A DNA stretch of 64,000 nt from DMER64 sp964542305 (GTDB lineage: Bacteria; Bacteroidota; Bacteroidia; Bacteroidales; UBA932): positions 57,684-121,683 of the forward strand of contig CAZITX010000005.1 in the NCBI GenBank assembly GCA_964542305.1, in the 5' to 3' direction. The notes under the pieces are model-generated. The model was not told the origin of the DNA, searched no databases, and saw only the letters and a list, made by a program, of their open reading frames with translations. The position numbers and the translations under genes were made by a program. Shown piece after piece: positions 33,749 to 42,380 of this stretch. Position 1 is the first letter of the stretch. Every line of letters begins with the position of its first letter.

Positions 33749-35938
33749 TTTTTTTTGTTCCATTATTGTGGTGATTCTCCTGCGATTTGGCGGAATGCGT
33801 TGCCCGATACGGGTTGGTTGAGGAGCTTCTTTTTGGAGCATTTCCTCCCGCGGTTTTGTCATGATGGTACTGTCCCTGAATGACTCTAAAGGCAGGGCCG
33901 GATTCATTTTATTTTCCATTTCCCTGCGATTCAACTCTTTCACGGCATCTATAGTCACACCGCTGCGCAGTGTAGAGGGAAGGGCATGGACCTTCGGGAA
34001 ATATTTAAGCGTGTAAGGGAAAAGGGGGGATTGATAAATGTTTTCGATTCTCAGAGGAGATTGTTGGATGCTTCTTTGGGTAATGGCATACCTGTCCACG
34101 GGCCTTTCTGTAGCTCTCCAGTTGAAATCTGCCAAACGTTCCTGCTCCTTTTTCAGTTCAAAAAGCGGTATCATATCGCTTTTGACTGATTTTTTGTAAG
34201 TGATGCGTTCTGCCCTTCTTTCTTTGAGCATTACATTCATTTCCTCACATTCTTTAATATTAAGCGATGTGATGAGACTATCCTCAGGAATATAAAAAAG
34301 CGCTTTGACATTTTTCAGGGCATCAAAACGGTAAACATCATTGTCCCGTATATGTGCCTGCATCATCTCTCCCTTGATCTGGTGAAAAAACACATCTTCT
34401 TCCTGCGAAATCAGGAACGAGCCCGACATAAGGTCTACACGGTACAGCGAATCCCGGCTAAAGCGGAAAAAGACACTGTCTGCACTCAACTGGCTTTCCT
34501 GATTCCAGATAACAGGTTTCCCGTATTGTCTTAAAACAGAGTCTATGCTGTTGAATACAAGAGAATCACAAACGGACTGCAGGTCGCTTCTATAGACTTT
34601 CACGTTGTTGTATCCATAGAAAAGGTGCACTTCCGTAGTATTAAATAAACTATCACCTTCCTGGCGTACGCCGGCAAGGAACAAACTATCTGCTTTATTC
34701 AGGTTGAGTTGTATATCCAGTGAATCTGCCCGGAGCATTTTTTCTGTAAGTTCGTTTTCGGGATCAGTCTCCGGTGTTTGAGCAGTATCAGCGGTTGCAA
34801 CCTTATCAGCAGGGGCTGCAACCGTATCAGCAGCGGCAAGGGTATCGGCGGCAAGTAGGGAGTCTGCCTGCAAGGTCGGTTTTGTACGGACAGGTATTTC
34901 CCGGCGCTCAAAAGCCCGGCTTCTGTCCAGGGAATCCATCTGGCCGATGGTGGTGGTAAAAACGCGAAGGGTATCGGCACCCAGAAATAACGAATCCGTA
35001 CGGTTTGTTTCCGGATCGGTCTCATATGCAATAAATACAGGGTTTTCCGTTACCTGTACCCAGTCCGGTTCGCGCCGGAAATCCAAACGGTCTCCCAGAA
35101 CCAGCACCTGCTGGGTTGTATCGCGAACCTGCACGTTTTGCAGCAAAGTTCCGGAATTGTTCAGCCGGTCGTAATGAACGTCCTCGGCGTTGATCTCCTG
35201 TTCTTCCGTTTGAATGAATACATTATCGAGAAAGTGAAAAAGTTCCTTATCCCTTTCGTAAGTTCCTTCCCGGCAGGTCAGAAACCCGTCTGTATGCCAG
35301 GCCTGTACGTTTCCCCAATACTCGGCAAGGTTCAGGTCGGTGTGATAATAAAGGGAATCGGCTTTTATTTTGAGGGTGTCTGTTCCCATTTCCACATGTT
35401 CATACATGCAAAACAGCTTTTCTTTGGAGTAATAATAACCCCGGCGACTCTCAAGTATGGTCCCTTCGTTATCTACCATACTGCCCCCGTTAAAGAAATA
35501 CCCGATGCTGTCTTTTGTGTTGAAATTTAGGTATTGTGTGCGAAGCCGGTTTTCATCCTTGTCTATGAGTTCAACCACCCTTCCCCGGACTTCTGCTGTA
35601 TTGAGATCTCCCAGGTAATGGATTGTTTCACCGGTAAGCCGGGTCCCTTCCTGGATGACCTGGACATTGCCAACGGCATGGATCACGTTCTGCTGGGTAT
35701 TCCAGATGGCCGTGTCGCAAAGAATGTATGTATCGTTATGGAGAAAACGTGCAGGACCGGTTACTTTCCGGTAACTGACCCCGAATAATTCGTACATTTC
35801 AGCCATCTGTGCACTAATCAGATGCACTTTCTCATTTTCCGGCCGCTTTTGATCTGCGGGTTGTCCCAGAGCGTGATGACTGGCTGTTATCAATCCCGCA
35901 ATGCATACGAGAAACAGCAGAATCCGGTGTCTTTTCAT
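33725..35938 (-). CDS. OstA-like (LptA/LptD N-domain type) envelope protein
   Basis: This 737-residue exported protein has a signal peptide (about 1-25) and OstA/LptA-like beta-jellyroll repeats. Examples are LHNDTYILCDTAIWNTQQNVIHAVGNVQVIQEGTRLTGE and DTLKIKADSLYYHTDLNLAEYWGNVQA. Members bridge the periplasm in lipopolysaccharide transport; this Bacteroidetes type lacks the LptD barrel. A low-complexity Ala/Asp/Thr linker sits near residues 365-395, encoded by short imperfect repeats. The ATG at 35938 is selected because the upstream frame lies in the SurA gene. It shares one base with the SurA stop codon and ends the guaB-led operon. Confidence 0.85.
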   Translation of the reverse strand: MKRHRILLFLVCIAGLITASHHALGQPADQKRPENEKVHLISAQMAEMYELFGVSYRKVTGPARFLHNDTYILCDTAIWNTQQNVIHAVGNVQVIQEGTRLTGETIHYLGDLNTAEVRGRVVELIDKDENRLRTQYLNFNTKDSIGYFFNGGSMVDNEGTILESRRGYYYSKEKLFCMYEHVEMGTDTLKIKADSLYYHTDLNLAEYWGNVQAWHTDGFLTCREGTYERDKELFHFLDNVFIQTEEQEINAEDVHYDRLNNSGTLLQNVQVRDTTQQVLVLGDRLDFRREPDWVQVTENPVFIAYETDPETNRTDSLFLGADTLRVFTTTIGQMDSLDRSRAFERREIPVRTKPTLQADSLLAADTLAAADTVAAPADKVATADTAQTPETDPENELTEKMLRADSLDIQLNLNKADSLFLAGVRQEGDSLFNTTEVHLFYGYNNVKVYRSDLQSVCDSLVFNSIDSVLRQYGKPVIWNQESQLSADSVFFRFSRDSLYRVDLMSGSFLISQEEDVFFHQIKGEMMQAHIRDNDVYRFDALKNVKALFYIPEDSLITSLNIKECEEMNVMLKERRAERITYKKSVKSDMIPLFELKKEQERLADFNWRATERPVDRYAITQRSIQQSPLRIENIYQSPLFPYTLKYFPKVHALPSTLRSGVTIDAVKELNRREMENKMNPALPLESFRDSTIMTKPREEMLQKEAPQPTRIGQRIPPNRRRITTIMEQKKSETQEVE
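34774..34870. repeat. Short imperfect repeats within the OstA-like gene
   Basis: Units of about 18-24 bases related to GCAACCGTATCAGCAG recur several times and encode Ala-Asp-Thr-rich stretches (TLAAADTVAAPADKVATADT). All spacings keep the reading frame. Copy number could vary between strains without breaking the protein. Confidence 0.6.
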
Positions 35939-37302
35939 TATTTGATCCAACCGTCCCGTTTGAACGTACAATCCCTGAACAGGGGATCGATACGGATATA
36001 TGTGGTTTGTTGTTTTTCTTTAATGAAGTTCTCAATGGCGTCCATACGTTGTTTGTTTTCGGCCATGTTCTGTATTACATTGTAATCATCTTCCAGGTTG
36101 GCTGTATGGGAAGGAATGATCTTGTCCAGGCGGATGATTTTGTAAATGACGTTCCCTTCGCGGCCTTCATTGTCCCGGCTCTCAAATGCTGTGGAAATAT
36201 CACCTTCTTTCATGTCCTTGAGGACGTTATAGTCATTGGTTTTGAGCTGGTCCTTTTCAAACAGCATTGACCCGGTGTTTTCATCGGCCATACGTCCCCC
36301 GTTCAGCCTTGAAGGGGGATCTTCCGAATAAAGAACAGCGGCTCTTTCAAAAGTGAGGCTGTCTGTTTTTATGGCATTGCTTATACTGTCAAGCCGGTTC
36401 AGGCTGGCTATCTTGTCGGAGCTCAGAACATCGGGTTTCAGGAGTATATGACGTGCATTAAACATATCTCCTTCCCGTTCAATTAATTGAATAAGATGAA
36501 AGCCGTCCGGTGTTTCCACAATTTGAGAAACCTGTCCTTCTTTCAAGACAATAGCGGCGTCCCCGAACGCCGGCCAGTACATCTGTTTGGCGGCCATCCC
36601 CAATTCTCCTCCCCGGCGGGCCGAGTAGGGGTCCTGGGAATATAATGTGGCCAGGGTGCTGAAACGTTCTCCGTTCAGGATTCTTTCCCTGAATTCCAGA
36701 AGGCGTTCTTTGACCATCAGGATGGCTTCTTCTTTTGGAGGGTAAAGAACTATCTGGCTCAACTGGTATTGTGTGGGAATAATAGGCAGGCTGTCCTTAG
36801 GTGTGTTCTTGTAAAAATCTTCTATGTCCTTGGGGGTAAGAGGTGCTACGCCTTCTGTGACGGTAGATTGCATATCCCTGGTAAGGCTTTGTTCACGGAA
36901 TAATTCCCGCCATTCCTGTTTCAGTTTGAAAATGGGTTTGTGGAAATAATCTTCGGTTGCTTTTTCTCCACCCAGGCGTGTTTTTATATCCTGCAGCCTG
37001 TTTTCCAGTTCAAGTTCCACATATTCTTCGTTCACGGTAAGGCTGTCCAGACGCGCCTGACTAAGCATTAGTTTGGAAACCAACATGTTTTCCAATATTT
37101 CACAACGGATGTTCTTGTCCGAGATAACCCCTTGCATGATCTGCATCTGTACTTCTTCCTCGATGGTAGAGAGCTGGATCATTTCATTTCCAACCAGGGC
37201 AATAACTTTATCCACCAGGCCGTTACCGTATTTTTGTCCAAAAGCTGAAACAGCAGTCATCAGAAGAACCAAAATACATATTGCAGATTTTCTAATCTTC
37301 AT
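35938..37302 (-). CDS. SurA-like peptidyl-prolyl isomerase
   Basis: This 454-residue exported chaperone has a signal peptide (about 1-22), a SurA-type N-terminal helical domain (KVIALVGNEMIQLSTIEEEVQ) and two parvulin (PpiC) domains. The first is near 175-275 (YQLSQIVLYPP to GFHLIQLIER) and the second near 282-395 (FNARHILLKPD to IYKIIRLDK). SurA escorts outer-membrane proteins through the periplasm. It follows a second SurA-like gene, overlapping it by 11 bases, and precedes the OstA-like gene. The operon thus pairs outer-membrane protein folding with lipopolysaccharide assembly. Confidence 0.93.
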   Translation of the reverse strand: MKIRKSAICILVLLMTAVSAFGQKYGNGLVDKVIALVGNEMIQLSTIEEEVQMQIMQGVISDKNIRCEILENMLVSKLMLSQARLDSLTVNEEYVELELENRLQDIKTRLGGEKATEDYFHKPIFKLKQEWRELFREQSLTRDMQSTVTEGVAPLTPKDIEDFYKNTPKDSLPIIPTQYQLSQIVLYPPKEEAILMVKERLLEFRERILNGERFSTLATLYSQDPYSARRGGELGMAAKQMYWPAFGDAAIVLKEGQVSQIVETPDGFHLIQLIEREGDMFNARHILLKPDVLSSDKIASLNRLDSISNAIKTDSLTFERAAVLYSEDPPSRLNGGRMADENTGSMLFEKDQLKTNDYNVLKDMKEGDISTAFESRDNEGREGNVIYKIIRLDKIIPSHTANLEDDYNVIQNMAENKQRMDAIENFIKEKQQTTYIRIDPLFRDCTFKRDGWIK

Positions 37303-38158
37303 CCTTTTCGTAGATTTTTATTATTTGTTTGTTCCAACCCTCTTTTAGTACCTGGGTTTCGAGGTCTTTTAACAATTGCTGCTTTCTTTTGCTGATAATG
37401 ATCTGGCGAATATTCGCCCGGATGTGTTCCATAGGGGCGGGATTTCCGGCCGGGCTAAACTCATTAACAGATACCAGGTAAGCATACAGACTGTCCCTGG
37501 TGTCGATATATCCGGCAGGTTTAAGCGCCTGCATTACCGTTTCTCTTCCAAGGGGCAAATCTTGTGCCAATTCCCCTGCTGATATCCATTTACCTTCATA
37601 ATCTGTATAGATTTCGGCGGAACTTTCACAGAGCCGGTCCAGTTGGGCCAGATCTTCCAGAGTGTTGGATCGGTAAATATTCCGTACCATAGGAAGGTAA
37701 GGTGAATGCAGTCGCATACGTATAAGCCTGGCCCTGACCAGGGGCTCATCCAAAAGAAAAAGTTCGCGGTTGTTTGTGTAGTAGGATTGGATCTCCTCTG
37801 TGTTTATGAGGGTATCGATCCGTTCTTCGACGTATTTTTTCTGATACCGGAAAACCAATAAGGATTTGCGGTAGTCCGCCAATTCCTGTTGGACGTCTTT
37901 TTCTTCTTTTGAAAGCTCTTCTTCAGCTTTTTTCAGGAGCAGGTTGTCAATGGCCCAGAGGTCAATATAATGTTTTGCCATGTTCTGGGAATCCCGTGCA
38001 GAATGTGCCTCCTGCAACAACCCTTCCATGTCTTTTTTGTAAAGAATTTCTTTGCCTATCTGGGCCATGCGTTCCGGTTCATTGCCAAACCAGCGTCTCA
38101 GTTGTTGACAGGAACTCAGGGTAATTAGACAGAGTGTTATAAAAGCCCATTTTTTCAT
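37292..38158 (-). CDS. SurA-N-like lipoprotein (degenerate PpiC relative)
   Basis: This 288-residue lipoprotein (lipobox SSC, Cys17) has the helical character of a SurA N-domain (DMEGLLQEAHSARDSQNMAKHYIDLWAIDNLLLKKAEEEL). The last part follows a parvulin-like outline, from IQSYYTNNRELFLLDEPLVRARLIRM to YIDTRDSLYAYLVSVNEF, but without a convincing catalytic core. It is therefore more likely a chaperone than an active isomerase. It lies 11 bases after guaB and overlaps the SurA gene by 11 bases. The arrangement of several SurA relatives ahead of an OstA-like gene is typical for Bacteroidales. Confidence 0.8.
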   Translation of the reverse strand: MKKWAFITLCLITLSSCQQLRRWFGNEPERMAQIGKEILYKKDMEGLLQEAHSARDSQNMAKHYIDLWAIDNLLLKKAEEELSKEEKDVQQELADYRKSLLVFRYQKKYVEERIDTLINTEEIQSYYTNNRELFLLDEPLVRARLIRMRLHSPYLPMVRNIYRSNTLEDLAQLDRLCESSAEIYTDYEGKWISAGELAQDLPLGRETVMQALKPAGYIDTRDSLYAYLVSVNEFSPAGNPAPMEHIRANIRQIIISKRKQQLLKDLETQVLKEGWNKQIIKIYEKDED

Positions 38159-38169
38159 GACAGGAAAAA

Positions 38170-39639
38170 TTACCGGGAATAATTGGGTGCTTCACGCGTA
38201 ATGGTCACATCGTGAGGATGGTTTTCGATGACACCGGCAGAGGTGATTCGCACAAATTCCGCTTTTTTCAGAGATGCCAGATCGGGTGTTCCGCAATAAC
38301 CCATACCGGCCCGTAAGCCGCCGGTCATCTGGTAAAATACTTCACTCAGGGTCCCTTTGTAGGGTACCTGGGCTACGATCCCTTCCGGGACTAATTTTTT
38401 AATGTCTTCTTCTGTGTCCTGGAAATAACGGTCTTTTGATCCCTGCTGCATGGCTTCCAGCGACCCCATTCCGCGATAACTTTTAAACTTTCTGCCATTC
38501 AGAATTATAGTTTCCCCGGGGGATTCTTCCACCCCTGCAAAGAGAGATCCTGCCATGACTGTATCTGCTCCGGCCGCCAGGGCTTTTACCATATCTCCCG
38601 AGTACCTTATCCCTCCGTCGGCAATGACCGGGACGCCTTTCTCCTTAAGAGCTTCGTATGTTTGCATAATGGCCGATAACTGGGGCACGCCCACTCCGGC
38701 AACAACCCGGGTGGTGCATATGGAACCGGGGCCGATGCCGACTTTTACGGCATCGGCACCGGCCTCGGCAAGGGCCAATGCCCCGGAGGCGGTGGCCACG
38801 TTCCCTGCCACAATATCCAAATCCGGAAAGGCTTGTTTCGCCTTCCGCACTGTTTCCAGCACTCCGGAGGAATGGCCGTGTGCCGTATCGATTACGACGG
38901 CATCAATATCTACAGTAAGCAGTTTCTCTATCTTTTCCAGCGTATCTGCTTTTACCCCGACTGCTGCAGCGGTGCGAAGCCTTCCTTTGCTGTCCTTGCT
39001 GGCTTTTGGGTTGTCCTTGATCTTGGTGATGTCTTTAAAGGTCAGCAACCCTATAAGTTTAAAATTTTTATCTACTACAGGAAGCTTTTCGATCTTGTAG
39101 ATTTTGAGAAGTTCTGTAGCGCTTCCCAGGTCTGCTCCGTCATGAATGGTGATCAGGTTTTCTTTGGTCATGATATCCCGGATAGGGGTTGCCAGATTTT
39201 CTACAAACCGGAGATCCCGGTTGGTAATGATCCCTATAAGATGGTGTCTTTCATCTACAACCGGTATGCCGCCTATGTGATTGTCTGCCATTAATTTAAG
39301 GGCGTCCCCAACGCAGGCGTCCGGTGAGATTACTATGGGATCGTAGATCATTCCGCTTTCCGACCTTTTGACTTTGCGTACGTGTTCCATTTGTTGTTCA
39401 ATGGACATGTTCTTATGGATAACGCCTATTCCGCCTTCCCGGGCAATGGCTATAGCCAGGGACGAGTCTGTAACCGTGTCCATAGCCGACGATACAATAG
39501 GTGCACTCAGAATAATATTTCTTGAAAAACGCGTGGTCAGATCTACATCACGCGGAAGTACCCGGGAGGCGGCCGGGAGAAGAAGGACGTCATCAAAAGT
39601 GAGTCCTTCATAAATAATTCGATTGCTGAAAGATTTCAT
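38170..39639 (-). CDS. guaB: Inosine-5'-monophosphate dehydrogenase
   Basis: GuaB oxidises IMP to XMP with NAD+, the committed step to guanine nucleotides. The 489-residue protein has the TIM barrel with the catalytic loop GPGSICTTRVV (C308). Two CBS domains are inserted near 95-205 (HIGGIPVVDERHHLIGIITNRD and IEKLPVVDKNFKLIGLLTFKD), and the flap has YRGMGSLEAM. It heads the minus-strand operon that continues into the SurA-like and OstA-like genes. The promoter box lies 19 bases upstream. Confidence 0.97.
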   Translation of the reverse strand: MKSFSNRIIYEGLTFDDVLLLPAASRVLPRDVDLTTRFSRNIILSAPIVSSAMDTVTDSSLAIAIAREGGIGVIHKNMSIEQQMEHVRKVKRSESGMIYDPIVISPDACVGDALKLMADNHIGGIPVVDERHHLIGIITNRDLRFVENLATPIRDIMTKENLITIHDGADLGSATELLKIYKIEKLPVVDKNFKLIGLLTFKDITKIKDNPKASKDSKGRLRTAAAVGVKADTLEKIEKLLTVDIDAVVIDTAHGHSSGVLETVRKAKQAFPDLDIVAGNVATASGALALAEAGADAVKVGIGPGSICTTRVVAGVGVPQLSAIMQTYEALKEKGVPVIADGGIRYSGDMVKALAAGADTVMAGSLFAGVEESPGETIILNGRKFKSYRGMGSLEAMQQGSKDRYFQDTEEDIKKLVPEGIVAQVPYKGTLSEVFYQMTGGLRAGMGYCGTPDLASLKKAEFVRITSAGVIENHPHDVTITREAPNYSR

Positions 39640-39658
39640 GACCGGAGATTTTATCCTG

Positions 39659-39666
39659 CAAATATA
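39659..39666 (-). promoter_or_regulatory. -7 box of the guaB operon
   Basis: The minus strand reads TATATTTG, an exact match, 19 bases before the guaB ATG. It is divergent from the transporter promoter at 39689. Confidence 0.7.
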
Positions 39667-39688
39667 AAGAAAACGAGGGATTATGTGT

Positions 39689-39696
39689 TATCTTTG
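39689..39696 (+). promoter_or_regulatory. -7 box of the DAACS transporter gene
   Basis: The plus strand reads TATCTTTG followed by 5 bases and the ATG at 39702. The alternative GTG at 39696 overlaps the box and is unlikely to be used. Confidence 0.72.
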
Positions 39697-39701
39697 TGCA
39701 T

Positions 39702-40886
39702 ATGAAGAAATGGAAAGTCGGATTGCTTGCCAGGGTTGCCATTGCCATTGTACTGGGCATCGTATCCGGTTTGTTTTTTCCTGATTGGGCACAACGTATT
39801 TTTCTGACGTTCAATGCCCTGTTCAGCTCGTTCCTTGATTTTATAGTACCATTGATCATACTGGGGCTTATAGCTCCCGGAATCGCTGAATTGGGAAAAG
39901 GGGCCGGCAAAATGCTGGGCACCACCCTGGGTCTGGCTTACGGGTCCACTTTGTTGAGCGGATTCTTTGCCTATTTCACATGCCGGGCAGTCTACCCGGT
40001 TTTGTTAAGCGGCAACGCCTTAAGTATGGCTCCGGAAGCAACTGCCGGCCTGACCGAAAATGTTGAAAAACTTACGCCTTTTTTTACGCTCGATTTTCCA
40101 CCCCTGTTCAGCGTCATGTCTGCCCTGATTTTTGCCTTTGTCCTGGGTTTGGGGCTTACCGTAATAGGGAATGGAGAGGCACTAAGAAATGTGCTGACGG
40201 GTTTTAGGGAAGTGGTCAATAAAACCATTTCCGGGGTGATTATCCCGTTGTTGCCCTTGTTTGTCTATGGCATTTTCCTGAAAATGGCCGCCGAGGGACA
40301 GGTAGAACAGGTGTTGGGCATCTTTCTGAAGATCATTGTGCTGATCTTTGGAATGACCGTAGTCCTGTTGTTGTTCCAGTTTGTTGTGGCGGGATTGATC
40401 GCACGAAAAAACCCTTTATTTCTTCTAAAGACGATGTTAACGGCTTATGTGACCGCTTTGGGAACACAATCTTCCGCCGCGACCATTCCGATCACCCTCA
40501 GACAAGCTGTCAAATGCGGGGTTGATCCCAGGGTGGCAGGATCTGTAATACCTCTTTGTGCTACAGTACATTTATCGGGAAGCATGCTTAAGATCACATC
40601 GTGTGCCATGGCTGTTATGGTATTGATGAACATGTCTTTGGATCCGGGGGTTTTTGCCGGATTTATCTTTTTGCTGGGTATTACGATGATAGCTGCTCCG
40701 GGAGTTCCCGGAGGAGCCATTATGGCTGCCATAGCCGTACTTCAGTCTGTACTGGGATTCAATGCAGAGGCAATAGGACTGATGATCACCCTTTACATTG
40801 CCATGGATAGTTTTGGAACAGCTTGCAATGTTACCGGTGACGGAGCTATTGCGGTAATAGTGAATAAATTTTATGCAAAGAATTAG
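39702..40886 (+). CDS. Dicarboxylate/amino acid:cation symporter (DAACS family)
   Basis: This 394-residue membrane protein of the glutamate/serine transporter fold (GltP/SstT relatives) has about eight helices and two re-entrant hairpins. The serine-rich hairpin appears as TALGTQSSAATIPITL, and the later GVPGGAIMAAIAV and MDSFGTACNVTGDGAIAVIV match the substrate and cation site region. The ACNVTGD motif resembles SstT and GltPh (NMDGT). Likely substrates are serine/threonine or acidic amino acids, with Na+. The start is set at the ATG 5 bases after the -7 box. The end overlaps the next gene by 14 bases. Confidence 0.9.
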   Translation: MKKWKVGLLARVAIAIVLGIVSGLFFPDWAQRIFLTFNALFSSFLDFIVPLIILGLIAPGIAELGKGAGKMLGTTLGLAYGSTLLSGFFAYFTCRAVYPVLLSGNALSMAPEATAGLTENVEKLTPFFTLDFPPLFSVMSALIFAFVLGLGLTVIGNGEALRNVLTGFREVVNKTISGVIIPLLPLFVYGIFLKMAAEGQVEQVLGIFLKIIVLIFGMTVVLLLFQFVVAGLIARKNPLFLLKTMLTAYVTALGTQSSAATIPITLRQAVKCGVDPRVAGSVIPLCATVHLSGSMLKITSCAMAVMVLMNMSLDPGVFAGFIFLLGITMIAAPGVPGGAIMAAIAVLQSVLGFNAEAIGLMITLYIAMDSFGTACNVTGDGAIAVIVNKFYAKN

Positions 40887-41406
40887 CGTTTTTTGTGGGT
40901 CGCGAAAAGGGAATGATCCGCAGATAATCCGCCAGGCAGAACTTTTGGGAACACTTTTGGCAAAAAAGGGTATAGAGCTTATATACGGGGGAACCAATGT
41001 AGGTGTTATGGGAATTTTGGCAGATAGCGTGTTGGCAAACGGAGGAACGGTAGAAGGCATTATGCCCGCTTTAATAGAAGAGAAGCGGATCGCCCATGAA
41101 GGTCTGACAAAAATGGTACAGGTCCCAGACCTGGAAGAACGGAAGCGAAGACTGATAGCAAATTGTGATGCCATTTTGGTTTTTCCGGGTAGTTACGGGA
41201 CAATGGACGAAATGTTCAACGCTTTGGTTTATAAACAATTGGATAGAATTCACAAGCCCGTAATATTGTTGAATATTGGAGGGTTTTACGATCCATTACT
41301 GCTTCAGTTGGACCGTATGGTTACCACGGGATTCATGCCGGAATGTTTTCGCAGGAATTTACAAGTAGTTACGGATTGCCGGGAATTGGATTTTCTTGGG
41401 GGGTAA
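40873..41406 (+). CDS. LOG family protein (TIGR00730), altered PGGxGT motif
   Basis: This 177-residue Rossmann-fold protein is of the LONELY GUY/TIGR00730 group, many of which release cytokinin-like bases from nucleoside monophosphates, and others act as nucleotide phosphohydrolases. The start RISVFCGSRKGND and IYGGTNVGVMG match the family. The phosphoribosyl motif, normally PGGxGTxxE, reads PGSYGTMDE here (near residue 105), with Ser for the second Gly; the catalytic Glu remains. It overlaps the transporter gene by 14 bases and the convergent radical SAM gene by 38 bases. The physiological substrate in bacteria is unclear. Confidence 0.88.
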   Translation: MQRISVFCGSRKGNDPQIIRQAELLGTLLAKKGIELIYGGTNVGVMGILADSVLANGGTVEGIMPALIEEKRIAHEGLTKMVQVPDLEERKRRLIANCDAILVFPGSYGTMDEMFNALVYKQLDRIHKPVILLNIGGFYDPLLLQLDRMVTTGFMPECFRRNLQVVTDCRELDFLGG

Positions 41407-42322
41407 CGTATTTTGCTCCCTGGAATGTGTCACGTTCTACCAACCTTTTTTCCAAAAGACGAATAATTTCAACATTACGTATCAATCCCCACGGCGTTGC
41501 ATTCACAAAACGGGGCGGAACTTCTCCGGCTATTCGTTCAATGAATATATCCGGGCGCAGCAACTCCAGGAAATCAATTACAAAATCCAGGTATTCAGGA
41601 AGCGTGAACGTCACAAAGTCCCCGGGAACTTTTTCAAACTCTTTTTCCATGGGTGTGCCTTTAACTATCTGCAGTTGGTGAAGTTTAAGGCTTGTCACAG
41701 GCAACTTGCTCAATAGGGATGCTTCTTTAAGCATCTCCTCCCGGGATTCTCCGGGAAGGCCCAGGATCATGTGAATGCCTGTATGGAGGCCGTAGGCAGC
41801 TGTCAGGCGAATGGCATCTACCGACTGTTCCCAGGTATGGCAACGGTTAATGCGCCGGAGTGTCCTGTTATAACAAGATTCCACACCGTATTCCAGCATA
41901 ACGATCTTATCTTTTGACAATTCACTGAAATAGGCCAATTTTTGATCATCTATACAATCCGGACGGGTCCCGATGACGATCCCGCTTATACGGGGATCGT
42001 CCAAAACAGGTTTGTAAATACGGCGCAGGTCATCAAGAGGAGCATGTGTGTTGGAGTAGGGTTGAAAATATGCAAGGTAACCCCCGGCTTTGCGGTATCT
42101 GACGTGATGGAATTCAATTCCTTCATCAATCTGTTGTGTCAGGCTTTTGTCCGGAGTGCTGTAGCCGGGGTGAAAAGCCCTGTTATCACAATAAGTACAA
42201 CCTCCCGATCCTACAGTTCCGTCGCGGTTTGGACAGGTAAAACCTGCGTCAACCACCACTTTCTGAAGCCTGGTCCCGTATTTCTCTATGAAATAACCGG
42301 TAAATGAGCGATACCTTTGCAT
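41369..42322 (-). CDS. Radical SAM protein, TIGR01212/YhcC family
   Basis: This 317-residue radical SAM protein has the Fe-S motif CPNRDGTVGSGGCTYCDN (about 29-46), with Cys spacing characteristic of TIGR01212 rather than plain CX3CX2C. It also has GYLAYFQPYSNTHAPL and the SAM-domain strands GIVIGTRPDC and LEYGVESCYNRTLRRINR. YhcC-type proteins are conserved but lack a proven reaction; tRNA or rRNA modification is suspected. The start follows a -7 box by 4 bases. Its 3' end overlaps the LOG gene by 38 bases. Confidence 0.92.
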   Translation of the reverse strand: MQRYRSFTGYFIEKYGTRLQKVVVDAGFTCPNRDGTVGSGGCTYCDNRAFHPGYSTPDKSLTQQIDEGIEFHHVRYRKAGGYLAYFQPYSNTHAPLDDLRRIYKPVLDDPRISGIVIGTRPDCIDDQKLAYFSELSKDKIVMLEYGVESCYNRTLRRINRCHTWEQSVDAIRLTAAYGLHTGIHMILGLPGESREEMLKEASLLSKLPVTSLKLHQLQIVKGTPMEKEFEKVPGDFVTFTLPEYLDFVIDFLELLRPDIFIERIAGEVPPRFVNATPWGLIRNVEIIRLLEKRLVERDTFQGAKYVTPQENPIPGNP

Positions 42323-42326
42323 GATA

Positions 42327-42334
42327 CAAAGGTA
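42327..42334 (-). promoter_or_regulatory. -7 box of the radical SAM gene
   Basis: The minus strand reads TACCTTTG, then TATC, then ATG at 42322. The spacing of 4 bases predicts a leaderless mRNA. Confidence 0.75.
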
Positions 42335-42366
42335 AAAGTAAGCCTTGTCATATCAAAGATTTGCCC

Positions 42367-42374
42367 TAAATTTG
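42367..42374 (+). promoter_or_regulatory. -7 box of the NlpC/P60 operon
   Basis: The plus strand reads TAAATTTG, 6 bases before the ATG at 42381. A TTG at 42345-42347 lies 19 bases upstream of the box, a partial -33 element. Confidence 0.72.
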
Positions 42375-42380
42375 TAAGTT

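Noticed and set aside
38555..39613. Long frames opposite guaB
   Set aside because: They are antisense to a well conserved gene, lack starts with promoter support and match no family.
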